From positions 1 to 64,000 of the forward strand of contig NZ_JACHEO010000016.1 of the NCBI RefSeq assembly GCF_014201505.1: a stretch of DNA of 64,000 bases. Reading direction: 5' to 3'. The notes under the pieces are model-generated. The model was not told the origin of the DNA, made no database searches, and saw only the letters and a list, made by a program, of their open reading frames with translations. This DNA is from Desulfoprunum benzoelyticum. Lineage in GTDB: Bacteria > Desulfobacterota > Desulfobulbia > Desulfobulbales > Desulfocapsaceae. Every line of letters begins with the position of its first letter. Position 1 is the first letter of the stretch. The position numbers and the translations under genes were made by a program. Of this stretch, positions 18,211 to 26,833 are shown one piece after another.

Positions 18211-18630
18211 ATGCCCACCCCCTGTTCCCCGATCCATCCCGATAAAATCATGATGTTGCCTTGCGCCGGGGCCTGCAGTGTCGGCCAGCTGAGCCATCAG
18301 GCGGCAGTCGAGCTGACCGCTGCAGGGTTCGGCAGGATGTACAGCCTGGCCGCCATCGCCGCCGGTCTGCCATCCGCTGCCGCTGATGCCGGCAAGGTCC
18401 GGATGATCGTGGCCATCGACGGCTGTGACACGGGATGCAGCCGTCGGATCCTGGAGCAGCGCGGGATCGGCTGCAACCACCAGCTGATCATCACCGATCT
18501 CGGCATCGATCGGGAGGACGGCCTGCAGATCGATGGTGAACAACTCCAGCTGGTCAAAGACGCGATCCAGGCCTGTTGCGCCGAGGTCCAGCCGATCGTC
18601 CGGCTTGGCGGCTGCATGTGCGGCATCTGA
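18211..18630 (+). CDS. DGC-type putative zinc-binding protein
   Basis: The 139-residue product has the cysteine motifs of the DGC family (putative zinc-binding proteins): LPCAGACSVGQLSHQAA near the start and AIDGCDTGCSRRILE in the middle, plus a Cys-rich end (LGGCMCG). The biochemical role of the family is not known. An AAGGTAAGG ribosome site precedes the ATG. It lies 161 bases after desulfoferrodoxin in a region with no recognised feature and may be co-transcribed. Confidence 0.7.
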   Translation: MPTPCSPIHPDKIMMLPCAGACSVGQLSHQAAVELTAAGFGRMYSLAAIAAGLPSAAADAGKVRMIVAIDGCDTGCSRRILEQRGIGCNHQLIITDLGIDREDGLQIDGEQLQLVKDAIQACCAEVQPIVRLGGCMCGI

Positions 18631-18658
18631 GCCGATCGGCGAAGCTGGGGGGATTTCC

Positions 18659-19474
18659 TCATCCCAGACCGACATCGAGGCCCATCATCAGGGCAAAACC
18701 GAGCATCACCCCGATGGTGGCGACATCCGAATGTTTCTCCGCCTGGGATTCCGGGATCAGCTCTTCCGCCACCACGTAGATCATCGCCCCGGCGGCAAAC
18801 GACAGGGCATAGGGCAGCAGCGGTCGCATGGCGATGACGGCAACCGCACCGAGCACTCCCGCCACCGGTTCGACCACACCCGACATCTGACCGTAGACAA
18901 AACTCCTCAGCCGCGACATCCCCTCGCGCCGCAGCGGCACTGAAACGGCCGCTCCTTCCGGCAGATTCTGAATCCCGATACCGATCGCCAGGGCGAGCGC
19001 CGCCCCCAGACTGGCTGCCGGGTAACCGGCCGCCACGGCGCCGAAGGCGACGCCGACCGCCAGCCCCTCGGGGATATTGTGCAAGGTGATCGCCAGGACC
19101 AGCAGGACGCTGCGCTGCCAGCTGGTCTTCACCCCTTCCCGTCCTTCACCGGCCGGAAATCCGGGATGGATATGGGGCAGGATCTTGTCGACCACCCAGA
19201 GAAAGGCGCCGCCGGAGAGAAACCCGACCATTGCCGTCAACCATGCCCGCCGGCCCTCGGCCTCGGCCATCTCGATCGCCGGGGCCAGCAGCGACCAGAA
19301 ACTGGCGGCGATCATCACCCCGGCGGCAAAGCCGAGCATGCCGTCGAGAACCTTGCGGTCGATCGTCCGGAAAAAGAACACCAACCCCGCCCCCAGGGCC
19401 GTCATCGCCCAGGTGAAACAGGTGGCGGCCAGGGCCTGGGCAACCGGGGACAGGGACAGGAACCACGCAACCAT
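18659..19474 (-). CDS. ZIP family divalent metal transporter
   Basis: The 271-residue membrane protein belongs to the ZIP family and probably imports zinc or related divalent metals. Metal-binding helices are visible as [13 protein letters not shown] and [13 protein letters not shown], with AEELIPE near the C-terminus, and about eight membrane segments are predicted. The HxxPE and ExxPE pattern is as in ZupT and GufA. It converges with the DGC gene. Confidence 0.87.
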   Translation of the reverse strand: MVAWFLSLSPVAQALAATCFTWAMTALGAGLVFFFRTIDRKVLDGMLGFAAGVMIAASFWSLLAPAIEMAEAEGRRAWLTAMVGFLSGGAFLWVVDKILPHIHPGFPAGEGREGVKTSWQRSVLLVLAITLHNIPEGLAVGVAFGAVAAGYPAASLGAALALAIGIGIQNLPEGAAVSVPLRREGMSRLRSFVYGQMSGVVEPVAGVLGAVAVIAMRPLLPYALSFAAGAMIYVVAEELIPESQAEKHSDVATIGVMLGFALMMGLDVGLG

Positions 19475-19548
19475 ACATCACTCCATAACCGGCGAATTCA
19501 GCAGTGTCGCCAGTGACACCGGGGCCAAGATGCTATAGTGTTTAAGAA

Positions 19549-19675
19549 CCGTTACGGAACAACCATTCCAACTTCACCTATTTCGTTACGGCCCTTTTTT
19601 GCCGGTAACGACGCTGCACTGTTACGGTTATTTACATGCAACGACGTAGAGCCGAGAATTGCACGAACTTTACGG
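19549..19675 (+). repeat. Cluster of GTTACGG repeats upstream of fumC
   Basis: Exact GTTACGG copies start at 19551, 19585 and 19621. A TTTACGG variant lies at 19669-19675 and an inverted near-copy (CCGGTAAC) at 19602-19609. Copies are about 34-48 bases apart. The first is part of the odd palindrome CCGT-T-ACGG. They may be binding sites for a regulator of fumC or of the divergent ZIP gene. Confidence 0.45.
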
Positions 19676-19746
19676 AAAAACAGTTCCATGTTCCGGACAT
19701 CGTGTCAACGAGGAAGCTTCATGCTCCTATCACCCGGAGGCCAGCT

Positions 19747-21144
19747 ATGACGACCACAACCTATCGAACGGAACGCGACAGCATGGGTGCCGTATCGATC
19801 CCGGCCGACGCCCTGTACGGGCCCCAGACCCAGCGCGCGATCGGCAATTTCACCATTTCACAAAAAACCATCCCCTGGGCGTTGATCAGGGCCCTGGCCA
19901 GGATCAAGCAGGCGGCGGCCGAGACCAACACCGCCCTCGGGCTGCTGAACCGGGAAACCGGCGAGGCGATACGGGACGCCGCCGGCGAGATCGCCCAGGG
20001 AGCGTACAGGGAACATTTCCCGGTCTCGGTCTACCAGACCGGGTCCGGCACCAGCACCAACATGAACGTCAACGAAGTCATCTCCAGCATCGCCGGAAAA
20101 CGCGGGATCAACCTCTCGCCCAACGACCACGTCAACCTCGGCCAGAGCACCAACGACGTGTTCCCGACGGCGATGCAGCTGGCGGCGGCGGAAGGGCTGA
20201 CGCTCCGCCTCGATCCGGCCCTGCAGGTGCTGGCCGATTCGATCCGGCGGAAGGCGCAGGAGTACAACGAGGTCGTCAAGACCGGCCGCACCCATCTGAT
20301 GGATGCCCTGCCGGTTTACCTGCGCGACGAGATGGAGGCCTGGGCGGTGGCGGTCGACGAGTGCCGCGAGCGCCTGGCCGATGTCCTCCCCCGCCTCCTC
20401 CGTCTGCCCCTCGGGGGAACGGCGGTCGGCAGCGGCGTCAACTGCCACCCCGACTTTGCCGCCGTAGCGGTCGCCCGGCTGGCGGAGCTCACCGCCCTGC
20501 CCTGCACCTCGGGCCCCTCCCTGTTCAAGGGTTTGAGCAGCCTCGACACCGTCGTCGAGGTCTCCGGTCAGTTGAAGACGGTCGCGGTGGTGCTGATGAA
20601 GATCGCGGGCGACCTGCGGTGGATGAATTCCGGACCGCTGGCCGGAATCGGCGAGATCACCCTGCCGGCCCTGCAGCCGGGATCAAGCATCATGCCGGCC
20701 AAGGTCAACCCGGTGATTCCCGAGGCGGTGTGCATGGCCGCGGCCCAGGTCATCGGTCATGACGCCGTCATCACCCTGGCCGGCCAGTCCGGCAACTTCC
20801 AGCTCAACACGATGTTGCCGCTGGTGGCCACCGACCTGATCGAGGCCGTCGACCTGCTGGCCGGCAGCGCCAGATCCCTCGCCGGGAAGGCGATCGACGG
20901 GCTGCGGGTCAACATCGAGGCCTGCACTCGGGCGCTGTCCCGCAATCCCATCCTGGTGACGGCGCTGACCCCCGAGATCGGCTACCTCAAAGCGGCCGAA
21001 CTGGCGAAGCTGGCGATGGAGCAGGATAAACCGATCCTCGAGGCGGCCCTCGCCGAGACCGATCTGCCGCCCGCCCGGCTGCGCCGGCTGCTCGACCCGC
21101 GCAATCTGGCCGGCGGCGGGGGCGGTGGAGGAGCCTCGGGATAA
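19747..21144 (+). CDS. fumC: Class II fumarate hydratase
   Basis: Fumarase C interconverts fumarate and malate in the citric acid cycle and, being free of iron-sulfur clusters, resists oxygen. The 465-residue protein has SGTSTNMNVNEVI, TGRTHLMDALP and the fumarate lyase signature GSSIMPAKVNPV. The C-terminus ends in a run of seven glycines, which is unusual and may be a frame oddity or a flexible tail. ATG 19747 has a GGAGG-like site. The 270-base upstream region holds the repeats listed separately. Confidence 0.93.
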   Translation: MTTTTYRTERDSMGAVSIPADALYGPQTQRAIGNFTISQKTIPWALIRALARIKQAAAETNTALGLLNRETGEAIRDAAGEIAQGAYREHFPVSVYQTGSGTSTNMNVNEVISSIAGKRGINLSPNDHVNLGQSTNDVFPTAMQLAAAEGLTLRLDPALQVLADSIRRKAQEYNEVVKTGRTHLMDALPVYLRDEMEAWAVAVDECRERLADVLPRLLRLPLGGTAVGSGVNCHPDFAAVAVARLAELTALPCTSGPSLFKGLSSLDTVVEVSGQLKTVAVVLMKIAGDLRWMNSGPLAGIGEITLPALQPGSSIMPAKVNPVIPEAVCMAAAQVIGHDAVITLAGQSGNFQLNTMLPLVATDLIEAVDLLAGSARSLAGKAIDGLRVNIEACTRALSRNPILVTALTPEIGYLKAAELAKLAMEQDKPILEAALAETDLPPARLRRLLDPRNLAGGGGGGGASG

Positions 21145-21163
21145 GCCCCAACGGCGCTGGGAC

Positions 21164-23818
21164 TCAGTACGGGTCCGGCCGGTGATGGTAGCCCCGGACC
21201 AGACGGTAATAATAGATCGTCAGCGGCGCCCCGTTTTTGTCGACCGGGATCTGCCTGACGTTGTGCACCTTGGTCACATACCGTTGAAAATAGGCGTTGC
21301 GCATAGGCTCACGGTCCTTGGCGACCAGCAGCATGTCCCTGCCCTCGAGAGCGGCGGGCGGGAACCAGAAACCATACATCAAGCCCTTCCAGCCGAAGAC
21401 ATGCCAGGCGAGCGTGTCACCGCCGGCCGCGACATCCCCATGCCGCCCGGCACCATGACTGCCGGCGTCGCGACGATAAAAGGTCAGAGCGCTGGCGATC
21501 GGATACGGATCCATCCCGACGACGAGCGGGGTGGCGCCGGTCTTGCCCTCCACCCGTTCGACAATCCTGTCGACCTCGACGGCCAGTTGCCGCCAGCCCA
21601 TCATGAACGGCCCGCGAAAACCCGGAACTCCGGGGAGACCGAGGCTGAAGTAGTGGAGGCCGGCCAGGGTCGACAGCATGACGATGAGGGCGGTCGCCGG
21701 CCACAACCGGCGCATGGCGCCGACGAACCGATCCGCCGCCACCCGCCGGCCCAGGTCCCGCATCGTCAATGCCATGGCGGGCAGGAACGCGAACCACAGC
21801 GGCCCGGTCCAGTTGAGCTTCACTTCCCGGAACAGGCTGAAGAACAGGAAGACCGCCAGCGGCAGGAGGACCATGCACAGGATGAAGCGGTACTCCCTCG
21901 CCGCCGCCCGCCCGTCGGCGTCCAGGAAACGGCCGAGCACGGAGCGGCCATGAAGAAGAAAATGCCCCAGGGCGACCAGCCCGAGCGGGGTGATGAGGAG
22001 GACGATGGCGCCGATCAGCGCGTCGGTGCTGAACACCGCGACGGCGTCGACCCGCCCCTGGCTCTGAAAGGCGAAGGAGGCCCAGTCGTGGCGGAGGTTC
22101 CAGAGGACCACCGGCGAAAAGACCAGCAGGGCCAGCAGGGCCGCCAGGTACGGCTGGGGGCGGCGGAACCAGGCGCGGGCGCGGTGGTCAAGGAGCATGA
22201 ACAGTACCGTCGCCGGTCCCAGCAGGACAATGGTGTATTTTGACAGCATCCCCAGGCCGAGCCAGAGCCCGACCCACCGCCAGGCCGTGTTGTCGCCGCC
22301 GATCAGCGCCCGGTGCAGGAAATACACGGCGGCCGCCCAGCAGGCCGCCAGCGGCGCGTCGGGAGTCATCACCAGTCCGGTCCAGAAGAAAAACGGCAGG
22401 AGCGAATACAGGAACAGGGTGCGGAAGGCGATGCTCCGATCAAAGGAGCGGCAGGCGTAGCGATACGCAAACCAGGCCCCGACCGGCCAGGTACAGAGGG
22501 CGCCGGCCCGGACGCCGAATTCGGAATCGCCGAAGAGCGTGGTACCGAGCCGGATCAGGACGGCGATCATCGGCGGGTGATCGAGATAGCCGATATCGAG
22601 ATGGCGGGCGTAATTCCAGTAATACGCTTCCTCCTCGAGCAGTTCCAGCTGACCGGCATAGATCAGTCGCAACAGGAAGAGAAACGCAACCACCGTCAAC
22701 CCGAGACAGCGCCAGTGCAGTTCGAGGTTGATCCGCCTCTTTTCCCTGGGAAAAATGAAGATCATGTTGCCGAACCAGCCGGCGACGGCGCCGATCAGGA
22801 CGGCAGCCACGGTCAGCCCCGGCCCGTCCCATCCGCCATAGCGCTGGAGCACACCGCCGATCCCGCCGCGCAGCAGGACGACGAGCAAGGCGACCCACCA
22901 GAATCCGGCAACCGTCGCCACGGTCAGGCGACAGGTCGTGAGCACCCGCCACAGCGGCTGGGCGATCAGGGCGACGAATACGGCGGCCGCGGCGCCGAGA
23001 CCGCCGAGGACATGGGCGCTCCCGAACGGCATCCCCTGCCGGAGGAAGGTGTGGATCAGGGTATAATCGGTGGCGATTCCCAGCAGCGTGCCGAATGCGA
23101 GCCACAACCCGTCGCCCGGCGCCGGCAGCAGGCGGCCGCCGGTCAGCTGCAGCAGTTGCCGGAGATAGTCGCCGATGACCGCCGCATTCATCTTCGACGT
23201 GCCCTGGTGGCGGTCATGAAAGGTGATCGGGACTTCGGCCACCCGCAGGTCGACCTCGGCGGTCGCCAGCAGTTCGAAGCCGATCTTGAAGCCGCTCACC
23301 CGGCGGCAGAGGCCGGCCAGCCGTTGCCGACGCACGGCGAAGAGGCCGGCCATCGGGTCCCTGACATCGGTAAACAGCCGGGCGGGCAAGGTCGCCAGCT
23401 TCGACGAGACCTTCCGCGACAGCGACCATCCCGGGATCGCTCCGCCTTCGACGTAACGGCTGCCGATCGTCATATCGTGGCTGCCGGCAAGGAGTGGCGC
23501 GACCAATTCGGGGATGGCCTCCGGCGGGTGGCTGAGATCGGCATCCATCACCACCACGAATTCACTTTCGGCGGCCCTGGCCCCGGCCATCACCGCTCCG
23601 GCCAGCCCGTCATCAAACTCACGCCGCACCAGACGGACGGGATAGTCTGCCTGCCACGCCATGATCTCGTCGGCGGTGCCGTCGGTCGACTGATCATCGA
23701 CAAAGACGACCTCGAGATCGATGGCTTCTGCGTCACGGACCTTGAATATCCTGTCCAGCAACGGATCGATATTGCCGGCTTCGTTCAGGGTGGGGACGAT
23801 GATGGAGACAATGGTCAT
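21164..23818 (-). CDS. GT2 - GtrA-like - GT39 glycosyltransferase fusion
   Basis: The 884-residue protein joins three modules. Residues 1-235 are a GT2 polyprenyl-phosphate sugar synthase (SIIVPTLNEAGNI, VVFVDDQSTDGT, VVMDADLSHPPE, GSRYVEGG). Residues about 240-350 form four or so GtrA-like membrane helices. Residues about 360-884 are a GT39/ArnT-like transferase with ELLEEEAYYWNYARHLDIGY, DHPPMIA and many helices. One chain could thus make a lipid-linked sugar, flip it and add it to an acceptor. ATG 23818 is chosen over a TTG at 23824; neither has a good ribosome site. Confidence 0.82.
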   Translation of the reverse strand: MTIVSIIVPTLNEAGNIDPLLDRIFKVRDAEAIDLEVVFVDDQSTDGTADEIMAWQADYPVRLVRREFDDGLAGAVMAGARAAESEFVVVMDADLSHPPEAIPELVAPLLAGSHDMTIGSRYVEGGAIPGWSLSRKVSSKLATLPARLFTDVRDPMAGLFAVRRQRLAGLCRRVSGFKIGFELLATAEVDLRVAEVPITFHDRHQGTSKMNAAVIGDYLRQLLQLTGGRLLPAPGDGLWLAFGTLLGIATDYTLIHTFLRQGMPFGSAHVLGGLGAAAAVFVALIAQPLWRVLTTCRLTVATVAGFWWVALLVVLLRGGIGGVLQRYGGWDGPGLTVAAVLIGAVAGWFGNMIFIFPREKRRINLELHWRCLGLTVVAFLFLLRLIYAGQLELLEEEAYYWNYARHLDIGYLDHPPMIAVLIRLGTTLFGDSEFGVRAGALCTWPVGAWFAYRYACRSFDRSIAFRTLFLYSLLPFFFWTGLVMTPDAPLAACWAAAVYFLHRALIGGDNTAWRWVGLWLGLGMLSKYTIVLLGPATVLFMLLDHRARAWFRRPQPYLAALLALLVFSPVVLWNLRHDWASFAFQSQGRVDAVAVFSTDALIGAIVLLITPLGLVALGHFLLHGRSVLGRFLDADGRAAAREYRFILCMVLLPLAVFLFFSLFREVKLNWTGPLWFAFLPAMALTMRDLGRRVAADRFVGAMRRLWPATALIVMLSTLAGLHYFSLGLPGVPGFRGPFMMGWRQLAVEVDRIVERVEGKTGATPLVVGMDPYPIASALTFYRRDAGSHGAGRHGDVAAGGDTLAWHVFGWKGLMYGFWFPPAALEGRDMLLVAKDREPMRNAYFQRYVTKVHNVRQIPVDKNGAPLTIYYYRLVRGYHHRPDPY

Positions 23819-24005
23819 GCGCAATCAGGGAGTTTGGGTTGTTCAGCCCTCCGGTGCAGGCCTCGATGCCTGCCCGGAGCGAGCGCACGGAGTATACAGG
23901 AATTCCCTGGCCATTCCCATAAGTATATATTTCAAATCATGTTTTGGATGATTACCGTCGCCGCTTCCGGTCATCGCCAAATATCAATAGGGATAAAATA
24001 AATTC

Positions 24006-24034
24006 TTGACGGCAGAAACCGCATATTGTACTAA
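24006..24034 (+). promoter_or_regulatory. Promoter of the tetR-sulP operon
   Basis: TTGACG (24006-24011) and TACTAA (24029-24034) are 17 bases apart. The operator palindrome begins at the last base of the -10 box. Confidence 0.6.
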
Positions 24035-24047
24035 CTGACTAGTCAGT
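24034..24047. promoter_or_regulatory. Palindromic operator for the TetR regulator
   Basis: ACTGACTAGTCAGT is a perfect 14-base palindrome that touches the -10 element and covers the likely transcription start, 24 bases before the tetR ATG. This is the classic position of a TetR-family autorepressor site. Confidence 0.65.
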
Positions 24048-24071
24048 CAGTTTGGAACAAGAAGGGTCAAG

Positions 24072-24668
24072 ATGCCGAAGAGATCCAAGAAAAGCACGAT
24101 CCTGTCGATGGCGACGCTCCTGTTCGCCACCAAGGGATTCACCAATACCTCGATGACCGAAGTCGCCAGCATGGCCGACATCGCCGGGGCGACGATCTTC
24201 TATCACTTCAAAACGAAGGAAGACCTGTTCGTATCCGTCCTCGAGAGCGTCAAGACCGGTATCGTCAAGGAATTCTCCCTCTACTTCCAGGAGGAGCAGT
24301 TCACCTCGGGACTCGAGATGCTGCTCGGCGCCGTCGCCTATCATCTGCACCTCGCCACCGCCAACCGGGAATGGTTTCTCCTGCTGCGGCGCCATTACAC
24401 CTACGAACTGGCGGTGGTCAACCCGATCTGCCGGAAATACCTCGAAGACATCTACACCTGTCTCGTCGATATCTTCGAGAAAGCCCTGGATCTGGGCCAA
24501 CAGGACGGCTCCATCAACCAGGACCTGTCGACCCGGAAGACGGCCCTGATCATCCTCGCCATGGTCGACGGTATCATCCAGCTTGAAAGCAACAATTTAT
24601 ACAATGCGGGCGCTCTCTACGGCGAGCTCATCGTTTCCTGCCGTAGAATGGTTGAAAATAAACAATAG
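24072..24668 (+). CDS. TetR/AcrR family transcriptional regulator
   Basis: The 198-residue protein starts with a TetR helix-turn-helix domain (LFATKGFTNTSMTEVASMAD then GATIFYHFKTKEDLF, residues 17-57) followed by an all-helical ligand-binding domain with no recognisable specificity. It probably represses its own operon through the palindrome just upstream. It is followed 14 bases later by the sulP transporter gene, so the inducer may be related to the transported anion or to a downstream signal. Confidence 0.88.
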   Translation: MPKRSKKSTILSMATLLFATKGFTNTSMTEVASMADIAGATIFYHFKTKEDLFVSVLESVKTGIVKEFSLYFQEEQFTSGLEMLLGAVAYHLHLATANREWFLLLRRHYTYELAVVNPICRKYLEDIYTCLVDIFEKALDLGQQDGSINQDLSTRKTALIILAMVDGIIQLESNNLYNAGALYGELIVSCRRMVENKQ

Positions 24669-24682
24669 AATAGGTGGAGTGA

Positions 24683-26809
24683 ATGCTGACAAAAATCTTT
24701 CCGTTCCTCAGTTGGTTGAAGGGGTATAACTCCGGCAGCTTCCGGGCAGATTTCATATCCGGTCTGACGGTCGCCCTCGTCCTGATCCCGCAGTCGATGG
24801 CCTACGCCCAGCTCGCCGGGATGCCCTCGTACTATGGACTCTACGCGGCGTTCCTGCCGCCGATGATCGCCGCCCTCTTCGGCTCGAGCCGCCAGCTTGC
24901 GACCGGGCCGGTGGCGGTGGTATCACTGATGACCGCCGCCTCGCTGGCGCCCCTGGCCACCGCCGGCAGCGAGGGCTATATCGGCTACGCCCTGCTGCTG
25001 TCGCTGATCGTCGGCGTATTCCAGTTCCTCCTCGGCGTCCTGCGCCTCGGACTCGTGGTCAACTTCCTGTCGCATCCGGTCGTCAACGGCTTCACCAATG
25101 CCGGGGCAATCATCATCGCCACCTCCCAGCTCGAAAAGATGTTCGGCGTCTACGTCGACGGCAAGGCCCATCACTACGAGACGATCATCGAGGTCTGCAA
25201 GAGCGCTCTCCACTATACCCACTGGCCGACCCTGGTCTTCGGCGTCGGCGCCTTCACCCTGATGTTCGTTCTCAAGAAGATGGCGCCGAAGGTCCCCAAC
25301 GTCCTGGTGGCCGTCGTCCTGACGACGGTCATCGCCTGGGCCACCGGTTTCCAGCATGACACCACCGCCGCGATCGACACTATCCAGTCGCCAAAGGCCA
25401 GGGAGATGATAGTTGCCTTCAATGCGGCGATGGAGGCCAAACCCGCCCTCGAGAAAAAACAGACGGATGTCGCCCTGATCCTCGATGAGGCCAAAAAGGC
25501 CCATGACAACATGGCGACCCTCGACGCCGAGCACGAAAGCAACCGCATTCAGCTCGAAATCAAGGAAATCAGCTACAAGGCCTCCGAATACCGCAAGGAG
25601 CTGCGCGACCTGCTGTTCCAGGCCGTGCCGGCGGACAATGGCAGCCTCTCCTTCCACCTGGCCGGCGAACTGCCGGACGGTGTCGAAGATGACGGCCGGA
25701 CCTGGCGGATCAAGGTCGGCAACTCGCCGCTCAAGACCGCCGAGCTGAAGATGATGGGCGGCGGCGCCGTCGTCGGCGACATCCCCAAAGGGCTGCCGTC
25801 CCTGTCGATGCCCGCGATCGACATGCGGGCGATCTCGCATCTGCTCGCCAGCGCCATCATCATCTCGCTGCTCGGCTTCATGGAGGCCATTTCGATTGCC
25901 AAGGCAATGGCCGCCAAGACCGGCCAGCGGCTCGACCCCAACCAGGAACTGATCGGCCAGGGGCTCGCCAACATCCTCGGCTCGATGAGCAACGCCTACC
26001 CGGTCTCCGGCTCCTTCTCGCGTTCCGCCGTCAACCTCCAGTCCGGGGCGGTGACCGGGTTGTCCAGCCTCTTCACCAGCGCCACCGTCGCCCTCGTCCT
26101 CCTCTTCTTCACCCCGCTGCTCTACCATCTGCCCCAGTCAGTACTGGCGGCGGTCATCATGATGGCGGTCATCGGCCTGATCAACGCCTCCGGTTTCATT
26201 CACGCCTGGAAGGCCAAGCGCTACGACGGGATCATCTCCGTCATTTCCTTCCTGATGACCCTGGCCTTCGCCCCCCATCTCGACAAGGGCATCATGATCG
26301 GCGTCGGCCTTTCACTCGCCGTATTTCTGTACAAGAGCATGCGCCCGACCGTCACCTCCCTCTCCCGTTTTGAAGACGAATCCCTGCGCGACTCGGTGGT
26401 CCACGGTCTCAGGCAATGCCAGTACATCGACATGATCCGTTTCGACGGGCCGCTGTTCTTCGCCAACGCCAGTTACCTCGAAGACCAGATCTCCGCCCGG
26501 ATGGAGAACAAGAAGGACCTCCGGCACATCGTCATTGTCGCCAACGGCATGAATGACATTGATGCCTCCGGTGAGGAAGTGCTATCATTGGTTGTGGCAA
26601 ACGTCAGGAGCGCAGGAATGGATATCTCCTTCAGCGGCGTCAACGAAACGGTCATGGAGGTCCTCGAAAGGACCCACCTGATCGAGAAGATCGGCCGGGA
26701 CCATGTCTATTCCACGATGGAGAAGGCCATCTGTGCGGTGCATGAGTCTGCCCACAGGAAATCGGAAGAGAGCCAGTGTCCGCTCACCAACGTCTGCTAC
26801 ATAGCTTAA
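24683..26809 (+). CDS. SulP/SLC26 anion transporter with STAS domain and central insert
   Basis: SulP proteins carry sulfate, bicarbonate or other anions. The 708-residue protein has the N-terminal signature LTVALVLIPQSMAYAQLAGMP, the transport core helices, NILGSMSNAYPVSGSFSRSAVN, and a C-terminal STAS domain (about 570-690) with IRFDGPLFFANASYLED. Between the helix ending near residue 222 and VVGDIPKGLPSL near 361 lies an insert of about 135 residues with a coiled-coil part rich in Lys, Glu and Ala; this is not usual in the family. GGTGGAG precedes the ATG. The substrate is not known. Confidence 0.88.
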   Translation: MLTKIFPFLSWLKGYNSGSFRADFISGLTVALVLIPQSMAYAQLAGMPSYYGLYAAFLPPMIAALFGSSRQLATGPVAVVSLMTAASLAPLATAGSEGYIGYALLLSLIVGVFQFLLGVLRLGLVVNFLSHPVVNGFTNAGAIIIATSQLEKMFGVYVDGKAHHYETIIEVCKSALHYTHWPTLVFGVGAFTLMFVLKKMAPKVPNVLVAVVLTTVIAWATGFQHDTTAAIDTIQSPKAREMIVAFNAAMEAKPALEKKQTDVALILDEAKKAHDNMATLDAEHESNRIQLEIKEISYKASEYRKELRDLLFQAVPADNGSLSFHLAGELPDGVEDDGRTWRIKVGNSPLKTAELKMMGGGAVVGDIPKGLPSLSMPAIDMRAISHLLASAIIISLLGFMEAISIAKAMAAKTGQRLDPNQELIGQGLANILGSMSNAYPVSGSFSRSAVNLQSGAVTGLSSLFTSATVALVLLFFTPLLYHLPQSVLAAVIMMAVIGLINASGFIHAWKAKRYDGIISVISFLMTLAFAPHLDKGIMIGVGLSLAVFLYKSMRPTVTSLSRFEDESLRDSVVHGLRQCQYIDMIRFDGPLFFANASYLEDQISARMENKKDLRHIVIVANGMNDIDASGEEVLSLVVANVRSAGMDISFSGVNETVMEVLERTHLIEKIGRDHVYSTMEKAICAVHESAHRKSEESQCPLTNVCYIA

Positions 26810-26833
26810 TACCGTGCAAATCAAGGAGATTTT

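Noticed and set aside
22313..24001. 562-codon plus-strand frame
   Set aside because: It is antisense to the glycosyltransferase fusion, whose three modules are recognisable.
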